From the NCBI GenBank assembly GCA_964195405.1, contig CAXMPK010000076.1, positions 1 through 53,774 of the forward strand: DNA of 53,774 bases, read 5' to 3'. The translations under genes and the position numbers were made by a program. The stretch is from CAXMPK01 sp964195405 (GTDB taxonomy: Bacteria > Actinomycetota > Acidimicrobiia > Spongiisociales > ZC4RG35). Of this stretch, positions 1-8,436 are shown one piece after another. Numbering within the stretch: position 1 is the first letter of the stretch; each line of letters opens with the position of its first letter. The notes below the pieces were generated by a model. That model worked only from the letters and a program-made list of their open reading frames with translations, made no database searches and was not told where the DNA came from.

Positions 1-381
1 AACGGCCGGGGTAGACCCGATTATCACAAGATGGGGTTGGGGTAGTGCCGGTTCCAAAAACACCTCCATGGCGCCTTCCGACGTGCATGATATCGGGACG
101 GTGGTGACATCAGGCCTTGCTGCCGTCTTGATGTCCTCGTCGGTGCCAAGGAACAGAAGCCTCGGTTTCCCGTCTCCAAGAGCCTCCAGGGCCTCCCTCT
201 TGACCACTGGCTCGGCGCAAGCTCCACCGATCCAGCCGGTCACGCTCCCGTCGGGCTGGATGATTGCTGTCGAACCACGTTTACCAGACGATGGGCCTCG
301 AGCCCAGACGACTGTTGCAGTGAGAAAAGGCTGGTGCCGGCGACTGAGGTCGGCCGCTAGCTCCAGCAATTCTCGATTCAT
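1..381 (-). CDS. XdhC/CoxF-family molybdoenzyme maturation factor (partial, 3' end outside window)
   Basis: The frame is open from an ATG at 381 to the window edge (127 codons, no stop). The N-terminal part matches the XdhC/CoxI/CoxF family, which helps load or sulfurate the molybdenum cofactor of xanthine-dehydrogenase-type enzymes. Visible landmarks are an early TATVVWARGPSSGKRGST strand-loop and the family's GWIGGACAEP block near residue 52, with a LGTDED stretch near residue 82. The ATG overlaps the coxL stop as ATGA, so the two are probably translationally coupled and this is the last seen gene of the cox operon. The C-terminal Rossmann part is outside the window (it starts near PHLVIIGSTPAV). 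The family call is firm; the choice between CoxF and CoxI is not. Confidence 0.85.
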   Translation of the reverse strand, partial: MNRELLELAADLSRRHQPFLTATVVWARGPSSGKRGSTAIIQPDGSVTGWIGGACAEPVVKREALEALGDGKPRLLFLGTDEDIKTAARPDVTTVPISCTSEGAMEVFLEPALPQPHLVIIGSTPAV

Positions 382-2747
382 CCGGTGTTTGCCTCGTTCA
401 TGGCTGCCCAAACCCTGTCACCCGACACAGGCATTTCGATGTTCCGCACTCCGGTGTGTTCCAGGGCGTCGATGACGGCGTTGACAAACGCTGCCGGCGA
501 GCCGACCGTGGCGGATTCGCCGACGCCTTTGGCGCCAATCGGATGGTGTGGTGATGGTGTGACTGTCTCGCCCAGCTCGAAGCGGGGTGTCTCCCATGCC
601 GTGGGCACTAGATAGTCCATGAAGTTGGAGCCAAGACAGTTGCCGGCATCGTCGAACGTGATGTGTTGCATCGTGGACATGGCAAATCCCTCGGTGAGCC
701 CACCATGGATTTGACCCTCAACAATCATCGGATTGATCTTCACACCGCAGTCGTCAACAGCGACCATCCGCCGAACCTTCCATTGTCCGGTCTTCGGATC
801 GACGTCGACGACGACGATGTAAGTCCCGAACGGATAGGTCATGTTTGGGGGGTCGTAGTAGTGCACGCCTTCGAGTCCGGCCTCCAGATCAGGTGGCGGG
901 TTGGTATACGCAGCAAACGCCACGTCCTGGATCGTGACCGAGCTGTCAGGGCTGCCGGCGACGCTGAACGTGCCGTTGTCGAATTCGATATCGGCAGCGG
1001 AAGCCTCGAGGAGGTGTGCCGCGATTTTCTTTCCTTTGTCGCGGAGGGTCCGGGCAATTATTGCAGTCGCCGCCCCGGCCACCGGTGTGCTTCGTGATGC
1101 ATAGGTACCGAGCCCGTACGGCGTGTTGTCGGTGTCGCCCTCAACGACCTTGATGTCGTCGGCCGGGATTCCAAGTTCTTCGGCAACGATCTGAGCGAAC
1201 GTCGTCTCGTGGCCTTGACCTTGACTCTTCACGCCCAACTTGAGGATTGCCTTCCCGGTCGGGTGTACTCGCAGCTCGGCTGAGTCGAACATCTTCAGGC
1301 CCAGGAGGTCGTAATCCTCACCGTGCCCGGCACCCACGACCTCCGTGAAACTTGCCATTCCGATTCCGACCAGACGGCCCTCGGCTCTTGCTTGTTCCTT
1401 CTCCGCCTGAATGTCGGCGTAGCCGACCATTTCCATGGCCAGACGCATTGCCTTCTCATATTCACCAGAGTCGTATACGAATCCGGTGGGAGACTTATAG
1501 GGGAATTGATCTGGCCGAATAAAGTTCTTGGCTCGAAGTTCGGCGGGGTCCATCCCGATTTCGTATGCAGCGTTCTGCACAAGCCGCTCGATCAGGTACG
1601 AGGCCTCGGTGACACGGAATGAGCACCGATATGCAACCCCGCCGGGTGCCTTGTTGGTATAGGCGCCTTTGGTATTCACATACGCCGCCGGGTAGTCGTA
1701 AGACCCGGTGACGATATGGAAGAGGCCTGATTTGAACTTGGTTGGCTGGGCGTCTGAGAAGAACGCACCCTGATCAGAGATCATGTCGACTCTCAGCCCG
1801 AGAATCTTGCCTTGGTTTGATAAGGCCAGCTCGCCTTTCATGTAGTAGTCGCGAGCGAACCCAGTCGAGATCAGGTTTTCGGTTCGAGTCTCGATCCACT
1901 TCACCGGCTGACCGATTACCAGGGAGGCCGCGGTTGCCACTACATATCCCGGATAGATCGGCACCTTGTTTCCGAAGCCACCGCCGATGTCTGGGGAGAC
2001 AATCCTGATGTTCTGTTCGGGCAGACCCGCAACCAAGGCAAAGACCGTGCGATGGGCGTGTGGGGCCTGCGATGTCATATAGAGCGTTGCTTGACCTGTC
2101 GCTGAGTCCACGTCTGCCACGATCCCACACGTCTCGAGTGGAGCTGGGTGTGAACGCGGATAGTGCGTTTCCAGGGCTACGACGTGGTCAGCCGTCGCAA
2201 ACACCGCGTCGGTGGCAGCTTTGTCGCCTGACTCCCACTCGTAGCACAGGTTGGACGTCTGGTCCTCTTTGTCGTCCCGAATGACAGGTGCGTCGGCCTC
2301 CAACGCCCGCTGCGGATTGACCATGGGCTCAAGATCCTCGTACTCAACTTCGATGAGACGGGCGGCGTCGTCGGCCGTATAGCGATCGGTGGCAATGACT
2401 GCTGCAATCTCCTGACCCTGGAACCTGACTTTGTCGGTTGCCAGGACAGCTTGGGTGTCGCCTGAGAGGGTCGGCATCCAGGCCAGGTCGTAGTTGGCGA
2501 GTAGTTCCCCAGTGACCACTGCGACTACACCTTCCACGGCTTCAGCCGCGGATGTGTCGATCGAAAGGATCTTGGCGTGGGCAAGTGGGCTGCGGTGGAT
2601 GGCCATGTGGAGCATCCCCGGTAGCTCGATGTCGTCGATATAGTTTCCGCGGCCCTCCACGAATCGAGCGTCTTCGACACGGCGTCGACTGTGACCAAGG
2701 CCTCCAATTTCGGGAGGGGTGTGTGGCTTGTTTTCAGTCGTTGTCAT
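378..2747 (-). CDS. coxL: Aerobic carbon monoxide dehydrogenase, form I, large (Mo-Cu) subunit
   Basis: This is the 789-residue catalytic subunit that oxidises CO with water to CO2 and passes electrons to CoxS and CoxM. The start chosen is ATG 2747 (MTTTENKPHT), because it overlaps the coxS stop as ATGA; a longer open frame upstream runs through coxS and is unlikely to be used. The active-site loop AYRCSFR is at residues 372-378. This is the form I signature, whose Cys (about residue 375) ligates copper; form II enzymes have AYRGAGR instead. A GGGFGNK pterin-binding loop lies near residue 256, and GVGESATVGSP near the C-terminus carries the Glu that sits at molybdenum in this family. Length is close to the roughly 809 residues of the Oligotropha enzyme. 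The neighbours coxM and coxS upstream and xdhC downstream complete the enzyme and its maturation. Confidence 0.96.
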   Translation of the reverse strand: MTTTENKPHTPPEIGGLGHSRRRVEDARFVEGRGNYIDDIELPGMLHMAIHRSPLAHAKILSIDTSAAEAVEGVVAVVTGELLANYDLAWMPTLSGDTQAVLATDKVRFQGQEIAAVIATDRYTADDAARLIEVEYEDLEPMVNPQRALEADAPVIRDDKEDQTSNLCYEWESGDKAATDAVFATADHVVALETHYPRSHPAPLETCGIVADVDSATGQATLYMTSQAPHAHRTVFALVAGLPEQNIRIVSPDIGGGFGNKVPIYPGYVVATAASLVIGQPVKWIETRTENLISTGFARDYYMKGELALSNQGKILGLRVDMISDQGAFFSDAQPTKFKSGLFHIVTGSYDYPAAYVNTKGAYTNKAPGGVAYRCSFRVTEASYLIERLVQNAAYEIGMDPAELRAKNFIRPDQFPYKSPTGFVYDSGEYEKAMRLAMEMVGYADIQAEKEQARAEGRLVGIGMASFTEVVGAGHGEDYDLLGLKMFDSAELRVHPTGKAILKLGVKSQGQGHETTFAQIVAEELGIPADDIKVVEGDTDNTPYGLGTYASRSTPVAGAATAIIARTLRDKGKKIAAHLLEASAADIEFDNGTFSVAGSPDSSVTIQDVAFAAYTNPPPDLEAGLEGVHYYDPPNMTYPFGTYIVVVDVDPKTGQWKVRRMVAVDDCGVKINPMIVEGQIHGGLTEGFAMSTMQHITFDDAGNCLGSNFMDYLVPTAWETPRFELGETVTPSPHHPIGAKGVGESATVGSPAAFVNAVIDALEHTGVRNIEMPVSGDRVWAAMNEANTG

Positions 2748-3220
2748 GAGCTTGCGCCCTCTCTTGTCGTGGCGGCGGCGGCCTGGATGGACTTCACGAT
2801 GTTCATATACCCGGTACACCGGCAAAGGTTGCCCGAGATGGCCCATCGAACATCATCGTCGGTCGGGTCAGGATTGTCTTCGATAAATGCCGTTCCCACC
2901 AGCATCATCGCCGGGGTGCAGAACCCACATTGGAGACCGTGATGTTCCTTGAAGGCTTGCTGCATCGCCGACAACTCGCCGTTCTGCTTGAGACCCTCAA
3001 CTGTTGTGATCGAGCGACCATTGGCCTGAACCGCGAAAAGCGTGCATGACTTGACTGGTGTGCCATCCAACAGGATGGTGCAGACACCACAGCTCGTGGT
3101 GTCACAACCAATATGCGTTCCAGTCATCTTCAGAGTGGACCGAATGAAGTCGACAAGGAGCAGCCTCGGTTCGACATCGGCGGACTTCTCAGCTCCGTTG
3201 ATGGTGACGTTGACGTTCAT
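2744..3220 (-). CDS. coxS: Carbon monoxide dehydrogenase small subunit, two [2Fe-2S] clusters
   Basis: A 158-residue iron-sulfur subunit that relays electrons from CoxL to the FAD in CoxM. The N-terminal half is a plant-ferredoxin-type domain with GCDTTSCGVC and a later KSC completing the first cluster. The C-terminal half is the four-helix [2Fe-2S] domain with CGFCTPAMM and LCRCTGY. All eight cysteines are present and length is normal for the family. Its ATG overlaps the coxM stop and its stop overlaps the coxL start, both as ATGA, so the M-S-L genes form one tightly coupled unit. Confidence 0.96.
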   Translation of the reverse strand: MNVNVTINGAEKSADVEPRLLLVDFIRSTLKMTGTHIGCDTTSCGVCTILLDGTPVKSCTLFAVQANGRSITTVEGLKQNGELSAMQQAFKEHHGLQCGFCTPAMMLVGTAFIEDNPDPTDDDVRWAISGNLCRCTGYMNIVKSIQAAAATTREGASS

Positions 3221-4158
3221 GTCTGACCTCCTTGGGCGATCTTCAGAGACTCAGCTAGGCCCCTTTCAGTGAAGACACTGACGACATGGCGTTTGTAGTC
3301 GGCACTGCCTCTTGAATCCGAAGCTGGATCGCAGGCTGCCGCCGCGATGCGACCTGCCTCGGCGAACAGTTCATCGCTCGGTGCCTGGCCAACCAGGACT
3401 GCCTCAGCGTCCGGAACCTTGAGATTGTGGGCATACACCGAGGTGAGGGCTAACCCGGCGGCGGCGATGTTGCCGTCATCGCCGAGTTCGAGGCATGTGG
3501 CCACACCCACCGTTGCGTAATCACCCACTTTTCGCTCCAGTTTTTGATAGTTGCCGCCGCCTCTGTCGCTGTGAGCCTTGACCTCGACGGCTATCACCAT
3601 CTCGTTGGGCTGACAGGAGGTGGCAAACATGTCTACGAGGAAGTCGTCGATGTCGACGGTGCGTGTTCCGGCGGTACTCGCCAGTGCAACCGTTGCCCCA
3701 CACGCCAGCATCACCGAGGCCCAGTCGCCTTCTGGGTCATGATGAGCCAGGGAACCGACCATCGTCCCGAGATTCCGAACGATGGGGTCTGCAATCCACG
3801 GTGCGGCACTGGAAACGGTGTGATTGGCCTTGGCCGCCTCTGACCTCACGACGTCGTTGTGTCGTGCCAACGCACCTATCCTCAACGTTGGCTTTCCAGA
3901 TCCGTTTGATGACGGCCAGTGGTGTTCGGCAGGACCAATGTGCGCCTCGTCTGAGCCTCTGTTGTGAGAGATCCAGCCAAGATCCGGGATTCTGTTGATG
4001 TCCATCAGCGTCTCTGGGGCAGCGAAGCGAAGTTTCATCATTGGTATGAGGCTTTGTCCTCCTGCGAGGATTTTCACCTCGTCGCCGCGCTCACTGAGTG
4101 TTGACAGGGCTTCGTCAAGACTCTCGGGCACGAGGTAGTCAAACTTGGCGGGATACAT
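3217..4158 (-). CDS. coxM: Carbon monoxide dehydrogenase medium (FAD-binding) subunit
   Basis: A 313-residue flavoprotein subunit that takes electrons from CoxS and delivers them to the respiratory quinone pool. It starts MYPAKFDYLVPESLDEAL, typical of the family. The first FAD-binding loop AGGQS is at about residue 33. The second loop, usually TIGGSLAH, reads TMVGSLAHHDPEGDW here, so one Gly is replaced. A stretch of roughly 20 residues between DINRIPDLGW and LRIGALARHNDVV (containing AEHHWPSSNGSG) is longer than is usual at this point. It is the first gene of the coxMSL run; its start lies 62 bases after the coxE stop. The identity is clear, and the loop changes are a direct reading. Confidence 0.93.
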   Translation of the reverse strand: MYPAKFDYLVPESLDEALSTLSERGDEVKILAGGQSLIPMMKLRFAAPETLMDINRIPDLGWISHNRGSDEAHIGPAEHHWPSSNGSGKPTLRIGALARHNDVVRSEAAKANHTVSSAAPWIADPIVRNLGTMVGSLAHHDPEGDWASVMLACGATVALASTAGTRTVDIDDFLVDMFATSCQPNEMVIAVEVKAHSDRGGGNYQKLERKVGDYATVGVATCLELGDDGNIAAAGLALTSVYAHNLKVPDAEAVLVGQAPSDELFAEAGRIAAAACDPASDSRGSADYKRHVVSVFTERGLAESLKIAQGGQT

Positions 4159-4220
4159 CCCAGTAGCTCCTCTTGCAGACGTGTATTGCCAACATACCGA
4201 TCGAACGCCGGCCGTGCGGA

Positions 4221-5336
4221 CTATCTCTCCCCGGTGATGGACTCGAGCAACCGAACCACACCGGCTAGGTCGTGAACGCTGGCTGCCGGAAGGAGATGGT
4301 CGATGTGTGGCAGCACGGCTTTCATGCCCCGCGTGGCCGGCTGGTACTCGGCGCGCGCCGCCAGCGGGTTGAGCCAGATCACCTTGTGCACCGACCTCGC
4401 CAGACGGGCCATCTCATCGCCGAGTAGGTCCGGGTCGCCACAGTCCCACCCATCGGAAAGGATGAGTGCGATCGGTCGCCCCCTCGCCATCCTCCGGCTC
4501 CAGCTCTTGTTCCAATCGGCTAGTGCTTCACCGATCTTGGTTCCGCCCGACCAGTCGGTGACTGCCGTCGAGACTCTCGACAACGCGACTTTTGGATCTC
4601 GTTTCTGGAGTTCGGGGGTTATCCGAGTCAAGTGGGTCGAAAAGGTGAATACCTCTACGTGTTGGATCCTGTGCTGAGCCGCATGAGCGAAGACGAGGAA
4701 CATCTCTGCGTACCGCTCCATGGAACCTGAAATGTCGGCCAAGACGATGAGCGGCCGTTGTCGAATCCGCCGGTCCTTCATGCGGATGGCCAATAGGTCA
4801 CCCTCCGGTCCGATCGCTCCGTGCAGGGTTCGTCTCAGGTCGGGTCGACGACCTCCGTTGTTGGGAGCCCAGCGTCGGGTGCGGAAATTCGACGGCTGCC
4901 ACAGCATGGTGCTGACCATCCGCCGAGCTTCGGCAAGGTCGCTGTCATCGAGGCTGGTGAAGTCTCGGGCTGCCACGTTCTCGACTGCCGAAGCGCCGGC
5001 TTGGGTGGTGGTCTCGTCCGTCACCTCCTCGGGAATGGCTTCGATGATCGGTTTGTGCTCGGTCACTGACGCCAATCTGGAATGCTGTTCGGTCGTCGAG
5101 CCCGGTCGATGAAAGGCCTCAAAGAAAAGTCGGAACTCTTCGTCATAGATGCGGCGATGTCCTGGATCGGTTATCGAAAGAGCCCTCAGCGCCGCGTATA
5201 CCTGGTCGCGCTGTGAAGGATCGATGTAGAGAAAGGACTGGGCCATCTCTGACACCTGGTCAGGGGTCACGGTGAGTCCACGACCCCGCAGCGCGTTCGC
5301 GAACGATGCCAGGTCACGGATCGGGCTAGCCGTCAT
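4221..5336 (-). CDS. coxE: CoxE-like von Willebrand factor A domain protein
   Basis: A 371-residue VWA protein of the CoxE family. In CO oxidisers CoxE works with the MoxR ATPase CoxD to mature the CODH active site, including insertion of copper and sulfur. The C-terminal half has the MIDAS motif DISGS (in VLADISGSMERYAEM, about residue 200), which binds a metal ion. The N-terminal part is helical, with a typical LRGRGLTVTPDQV opening. It lies between coxD and coxM on the same strand. Form I clusters usually place D, E, F and G after MSL, so the position upstream is unusual. The family is clear; the function is inferred from homologues and context. Confidence 0.88.
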   Translation of the reverse strand: MTASPIRDLASFANALRGRGLTVTPDQVSEMAQSFLYIDPSQRDQVYAALRALSITDPGHRRIYDEEFRLFFEAFHRPGSTTEQHSRLASVTEHKPIIEAIPEEVTDETTTQAGASAVENVAARDFTSLDDSDLAEARRMVSTMLWQPSNFRTRRWAPNNGGRRPDLRRTLHGAIGPEGDLLAIRMKDRRIRQRPLIVLADISGSMERYAEMFLVFAHAAQHRIQHVEVFTFSTHLTRITPELQKRDPKVALSRVSTAVTDWSGGTKIGEALADWNKSWSRRMARGRPIALILSDGWDCGDPDLLGDEMARLARSVHKVIWLNPLAARAEYQPATRGMKAVLPHIDHLLPAASVHDLAGVVRLLESITGER

Positions 5337-5391
5337 CTCCCCGCCCGTATTTCATTTCATGAAGTTCACACCTGATTTTCATCAGGCGTTT

Positions 5392-6312
5392 TCATCCGAC
5401 GAGGGCATCGAGTCCGGCCTCACGCACCGAATCGATGTCGTCTTTGTATTTTAGGATCACACCAAGGGTGCGATCGATGACCCGCGGTGAGAGGGCACCT
5501 TCTTGAAGCAGCTCGAGAGACTCTGCCCAATCGAGTGTCTCCGCAACACCAGGTGGCTTGAACAAATCCATGGCTCTGAGTCTTTGCATCGCCTCGGCTA
5601 GAGATCGGGCGAGATCGGCCTCGATCCCTGGCACCTTCTTTAGGACGATCGACGATTCCAAATCGGGAGATGGGTAGTCAATCCAGTGGTAGATACAACG
5701 ACGTTTCAAGGCATCGTGGATCTCCCGAGTCCGGTTGGAGGTGAGGACAACTACGGGCGGCACCTCGGCTTTTACCGTTCCGATCTCGGGGATGGAGACC
5801 TGGAAGTCGGACAGCAACTCCAAGAGGAATGCCTCGAACTCCTCGTCAGCACGGTCGAGCTCGTCGACGAGCAAGACGGGACGGCTCCCGTCGGCAGTGG
5901 CTTCGATTGCCTGAAGTAGGGGACGGGCGATGAGGAACTCCCGACTCATGATGTCCCTTGCCGTCGCGTCTTGCCCCTCACCTCTGGCTTCCAGAAGGCG
6001 GATCTCCATCATCTGCCGGGCGTAATCCCATTCATAGAGGGCCTGGCCGACGTCGAGACCTTCGTAACACTGGAGTCTGATCAGCTCCTGGCCGGTCATG
6101 CTGGCCAGGACCTTGGCTACTTCGGTCTTGCCCACACCCGCCTCCCCTTCGAGGAAGAGGGGCCGGCCCAGATGCAACGCAAGGTGAATTGCAACCGTCA
6201 GATCGTCTGCCGCGAGGTAGCTCTCTTTACTCAGTCCGGTAGCCAGTTCCTGGATAGACGATGGGATCACAGAAGACAGCATATGTCGCACGGATCTCTG
6301 ACGTATATTCAT
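5392..6312 (-). CDS. coxD: CoxD-like MoxR-family AAA+ ATPase
   Basis: A 306-residue MoxR-type AAA+ ATPase. CoxD is thought to act as an ATP-driven chaperone that matures the [CuSMoO2] site of CoxL together with CoxE. Walker A is GEAGVGKT (about residue 57), Walker B is VLLVDELD (about residue 146), and a sensor-like VVLTSNRTREIHDALKRRC follows. The start at 6312 is the longest; an internal ATG at 6282 (MLSSVIPSSI) is a good alternative and neither has a strong Shine-Dalgarno. It heads the cox cluster and is divergent from ffh, with 107 bases between them that must hold the cox promoter. A 6-bp inverted repeat (CCTGAT/ATCAGG, 5371-5386) sits between this gene and coxE. Confidence 0.9.
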   Translation of the reverse strand: MNIRQRSVRHMLSSVIPSSIQELATGLSKESYLAADDLTVAIHLALHLGRPLFLEGEAGVGKTEVAKVLASMTGQELIRLQCYEGLDVGQALYEWDYARQMMEIRLLEARGEGQDATARDIMSREFLIARPLLQAIEATADGSRPVLLVDELDRADEEFEAFLLELLSDFQVSIPEIGTVKAEVPPVVVLTSNRTREIHDALKRRCIYHWIDYPSPDLESSIVLKKVPGIEADLARSLAEAMQRLRAMDLFKPPGVAETLDWAESLELLQEGALSPRVIDRTLGVILKYKDDIDSVREAGLDALVG

Positions 6313-6419
6313 CGACCATGACGCTCTTCGCAGTTCAAGTCGATCGCTCCGGTCTAGCTCTCTTACCGCAAGCTGCCCGGTCTGGGTTGCAGTGTCAGGC
6401 GTCGTAACCTACGGCGCTG

Positions 6420-7751
6420 ATGTTCGACACCCTCACTCAGAGATTCGAGGCGGTCTTCTCCGGCCTGCGCGGGAAAGGGAAACTGTCCGACAAGGACATT
6501 GACAAGGCCCTCCGGGAGGTGCGTCTTGCCCTACTCGAAGCCGACGTCAACGTCGCTGTGGTTCGATCGTTTCTGGCGAGAGTCAAGGACCGAGCCGTGG
6601 GCGAGGATGTTTCCAAGTCGATCACCCCAGGACAGCAGATCATCAAGATTGTGCATGAAGAGTTGATAAACACTCTTGGCAGTGAGACTGCAGAACTGGT
6701 CAAGACCTCGCCACCCTTGGTCATCCTGGTGGTTGGTCTCCAGGGTTCGGGCAAGACCACCACCTCGGGGAAGCTGGCCAAGCTGCTCCAAGGTCAGGGC
6801 AAGCAACCGCTTCTGGTGGCAGCCGATCTGCAACGCCCCGCAGCGATCGACCAGCTTGAGACATTGGGACGGCGGATCGATGTCCCCGTCTATGTCGATC
6901 GAAAGGCCAAGCCCCCCAAACTGGTGAAGGCTGCGCTCAAGGAAGCTTCGACCACCGGACGTGACGTGGTGATAATCGACACCGCCGGACGCCTACAGAT
7001 CGACGACGACCTGATGAAGGAGCTGGCCGCGGTCCGGAAGAGCTCGAACGCCGACGAGGTGCTGTTGGTAGTCGATGCAATGACGGGTCAGGACGCCGTG
7101 AACATCGCTTCTGGTTTCCAGGATCAGATTGGCATCACAGGAGTCGTCCTTTCCAAACTCGATGGTGACGCCCGCGGCGGCGCCGCCATTTCGGTGGGCG
7201 AAGTCACGGGTGCCCCCATCAAGTTCGCCGGTCTTGGAGAGGGTCTTGATGCGCTTGAACCCTTCCACCCGGAGAGGATGGCTTCGCGGATCCTTGGCAT
7301 GGGCGATGTCCTGACGCTTATCGAAAGGGCTGAGTCGGCATTTGACGAGGAACAAGCAGAACAGACCGCAGCCAAGCTTGAAAAGGGCGAATTCACACTC
7401 GAGGACTTTCTAGAGCAGTTTCAGGCAATGAAGTCGATGGGGCCTCTACAGGACATCCTTGCTATGCTTCCTGGCTCCGGTTCGCTCCTTCGTGAGGTCG
7501 ATGTCGATGATCGCGATCTCAAGAGGGTCGAGGCGATCATCCAGTCGATGACCCCCGAAGAGCGCCGGAATCCCAAGATCATCGGTGGAAGCCGAAAGCG
7601 GAGAATCGCGTCCGGGTCGGGCCAAAAGCCCCAGGATGTGAATCGGTTGCTGAAGCAATTCGCCGATACACAACGCATGATGAAGACGCTGGCCGGAACT
7701 AAGGGCACACCGACCTTGGATGCCCTGATGAGCGGTCGGCGAAAGAGGTGA
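6420..7751 (+). CDS. ffh: Signal recognition particle protein Ffh
   Basis: The 443-residue GTPase of the SRP binds 4.5S RNA and hydrophobic signal sequences and brings ribosomes to FtsY at the membrane. It begins MFDTLTQRFEAVFSGLRGKG, a standard N domain. The G domain has GLQGSGKTTTSGKLA (about residue 104), DTAGRLQIDD and the SKLDGDARGG block. The C-terminal M domain is methionine-rich (MKSMGPLQDILAMLPG) and ends in the RNA-binding GSRKRRIASGSG region. It opens the ffh-rpsP-khpA-rimM operon, and its stop is four bases before the rpsP start. Confidence 0.98.
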   Translation: MFDTLTQRFEAVFSGLRGKGKLSDKDIDKALREVRLALLEADVNVAVVRSFLARVKDRAVGEDVSKSITPGQQIIKIVHEELINTLGSETAELVKTSPPLVILVVGLQGSGKTTTSGKLAKLLQGQGKQPLLVAADLQRPAAIDQLETLGRRIDVPVYVDRKAKPPKLVKAALKEASTTGRDVVIIDTAGRLQIDDDLMKELAAVRKSSNADEVLLVVDAMTGQDAVNIASGFQDQIGITGVVLSKLDGDARGGAAISVGEVTGAPIKFAGLGEGLDALEPFHPERMASRILGMGDVLTLIERAESAFDEEQAEQTAAKLEKGEFTLEDFLEQFQAMKSMGPLQDILAMLPGSGSLLREVDVDDRDLKRVEAIIQSMTPEERRNPKIIGGSRKRRIASGSGQKPQDVNRLLKQFADTQRMMKTLAGTKGTPTLDALMSGRRKR

Positions 7752-7755
7752 ATTG

Positions 7756-8157
7756 ATGTCTGTCAGGTTGAGACTGATGCGGATGGGTAAGAAGAAACAG
7801 CCCATGTACCGTGTTGTTGCAGTGGACCAGCGCGCCCCGCGCGACGGTCGCTATATCGAGCAAATAGGGCGTTATGAGCCGCTTCATGATCCGTCGATCG
7901 TTGAGATCGACAATGACAAGGCGGCCGCCTGGCTTGCCAAAGGGGCCCAACCCAGTGAGACAGTTGAGAAGCTCCTGAACATCTCGGGAGCGATGAACAC
8001 GATCAAGATTCAAAGTGGCGGCATCCATGTTGTCGGGTCTTCGGCTGGCGCCGAAGCCCTTGGAGATTCTGTCGAATCTCCTGACGTGGCTTCTTCGGCT
8101 GACGCCGAAGCCGTTGGAGATCCTGACGAATCATCTGTTGTGGTCGAGGAGGAATAG
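7756..8157 (+). CDS. rpsP: 30S ribosomal protein bS16 with repeated acidic C-terminal tail
   Basis: bS16 binds 16S rRNA during early 30S assembly. The first 80 or so residues are canonical (SVRLRLMRMGKKKQPMYRVV, DGRYIEQIGRYEP). The start chosen is ATG 7756, five bases after an AGAGGTG Shine-Dalgarno; a TTG at 7753 is in frame but badly spaced. The protein is 133 residues because of a tail rich in Ser, Ala, Asp and Glu that contains an 18-residue near-duplication (SSAGAEALGDSVESPDVA followed by SSADAEAVGDPDESS). Variable acidic tails are known for bS16 in actinobacteria; this duplication looks recent. Confidence 0.97.
   Translation: MSVRLRLMRMGKKKQPMYRVVAVDQRAPRDGRYIEQIGRYEPLHDPSIVEIDNDKAAAWLAKGAQPSETVEKLLNISGAMNTIKIQSGGIHVVGSSAGAEALGDSVESPDVASSADAEAVGDPDESSVVVEEE
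8038..8139 (+). repeat. In-frame tandem duplication in the rpsP tail, 54-bp period
   Basis: Two copies start with TCTTCGGCTG at 8038 and 8092 and keep aligning for about 48 bases with a handful of mismatches. The 54-base period equals 18 codons, so the reading frame is kept and the bS16 tail is simply longer. Confidence 0.8.
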
Positions 8158-8159
8158 CT

Positions 8160-8411
8160 TTGGCACAGGGCGATATTGTCGAGCGGGTTGTCAGCTATGT
8201 GGTCAAGAGCATTGTTGACGATCCTGATGAGGTGGTTGTGACCATCGTTGAGCAGGGACCCAACGATGTGGTGGCAGAGGTTCGCACCGCAAAAGGCGAC
8301 ATGGGTCGTGTCATCGGCCGTCGTGGCCGGGTGGCAAAGGCAATCCGTGCCGCCGCCGGCGCTGCTGGCGAAGAAGAGGGGATCTCGGCTGGAGTCGAGT
8401 TCCTCGACTGA
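8160..8411 (+). CDS. khpA: KH-domain RNA-binding protein KhpA (YlqC family)
   Basis: An 83-residue single-KH protein. It shows the KH core with the GRRG loop inside GRVIGRRGRVAKAIRAA, followed by an Ala-rich helix. KhpA homologues bind RNA, often with KhpB/Jag, and affect cell envelope growth; the gene nearly always sits between rpsP and rimM in Gram-positive bacteria, as here. The start is TTG 8160, preceded by GAGGAGGAA inside the end of rpsP. The two genes are separated by only two bases, so coupled translation is likely. Confidence 0.93.
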   Translation: MAQGDIVERVVSYVVKSIVDDPDEVVVTIVEQGPNDVVAEVRTAKGDMGRVIGRRGRVAKAIRAAAGAAGEEEGISAGVEFLD

Positions 8412-8436
8412 ACGTCCGGCCTCCGAGGCAGGACGT

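Noticed and set aside
378..2846. Longer CoxL starting at 2846
   Set aside because: The extra 33 residues are out-of-frame reading of coxS; the ATGA overlap at 2747 and the family start both fit the shorter form.
5371..5386. CCTGAT/ATCAGG hairpin between coxD and coxE as a terminator
   Set aside because: The stem is only 6 bp, AT-rich in part, and no U run follows on the minus strand; at most it is a processing site.
8248..8436. RimM starting at ATG 8248
   Set aside because: This stretch lies inside khpA in another frame and adds 63 residues with no RimM similarity.
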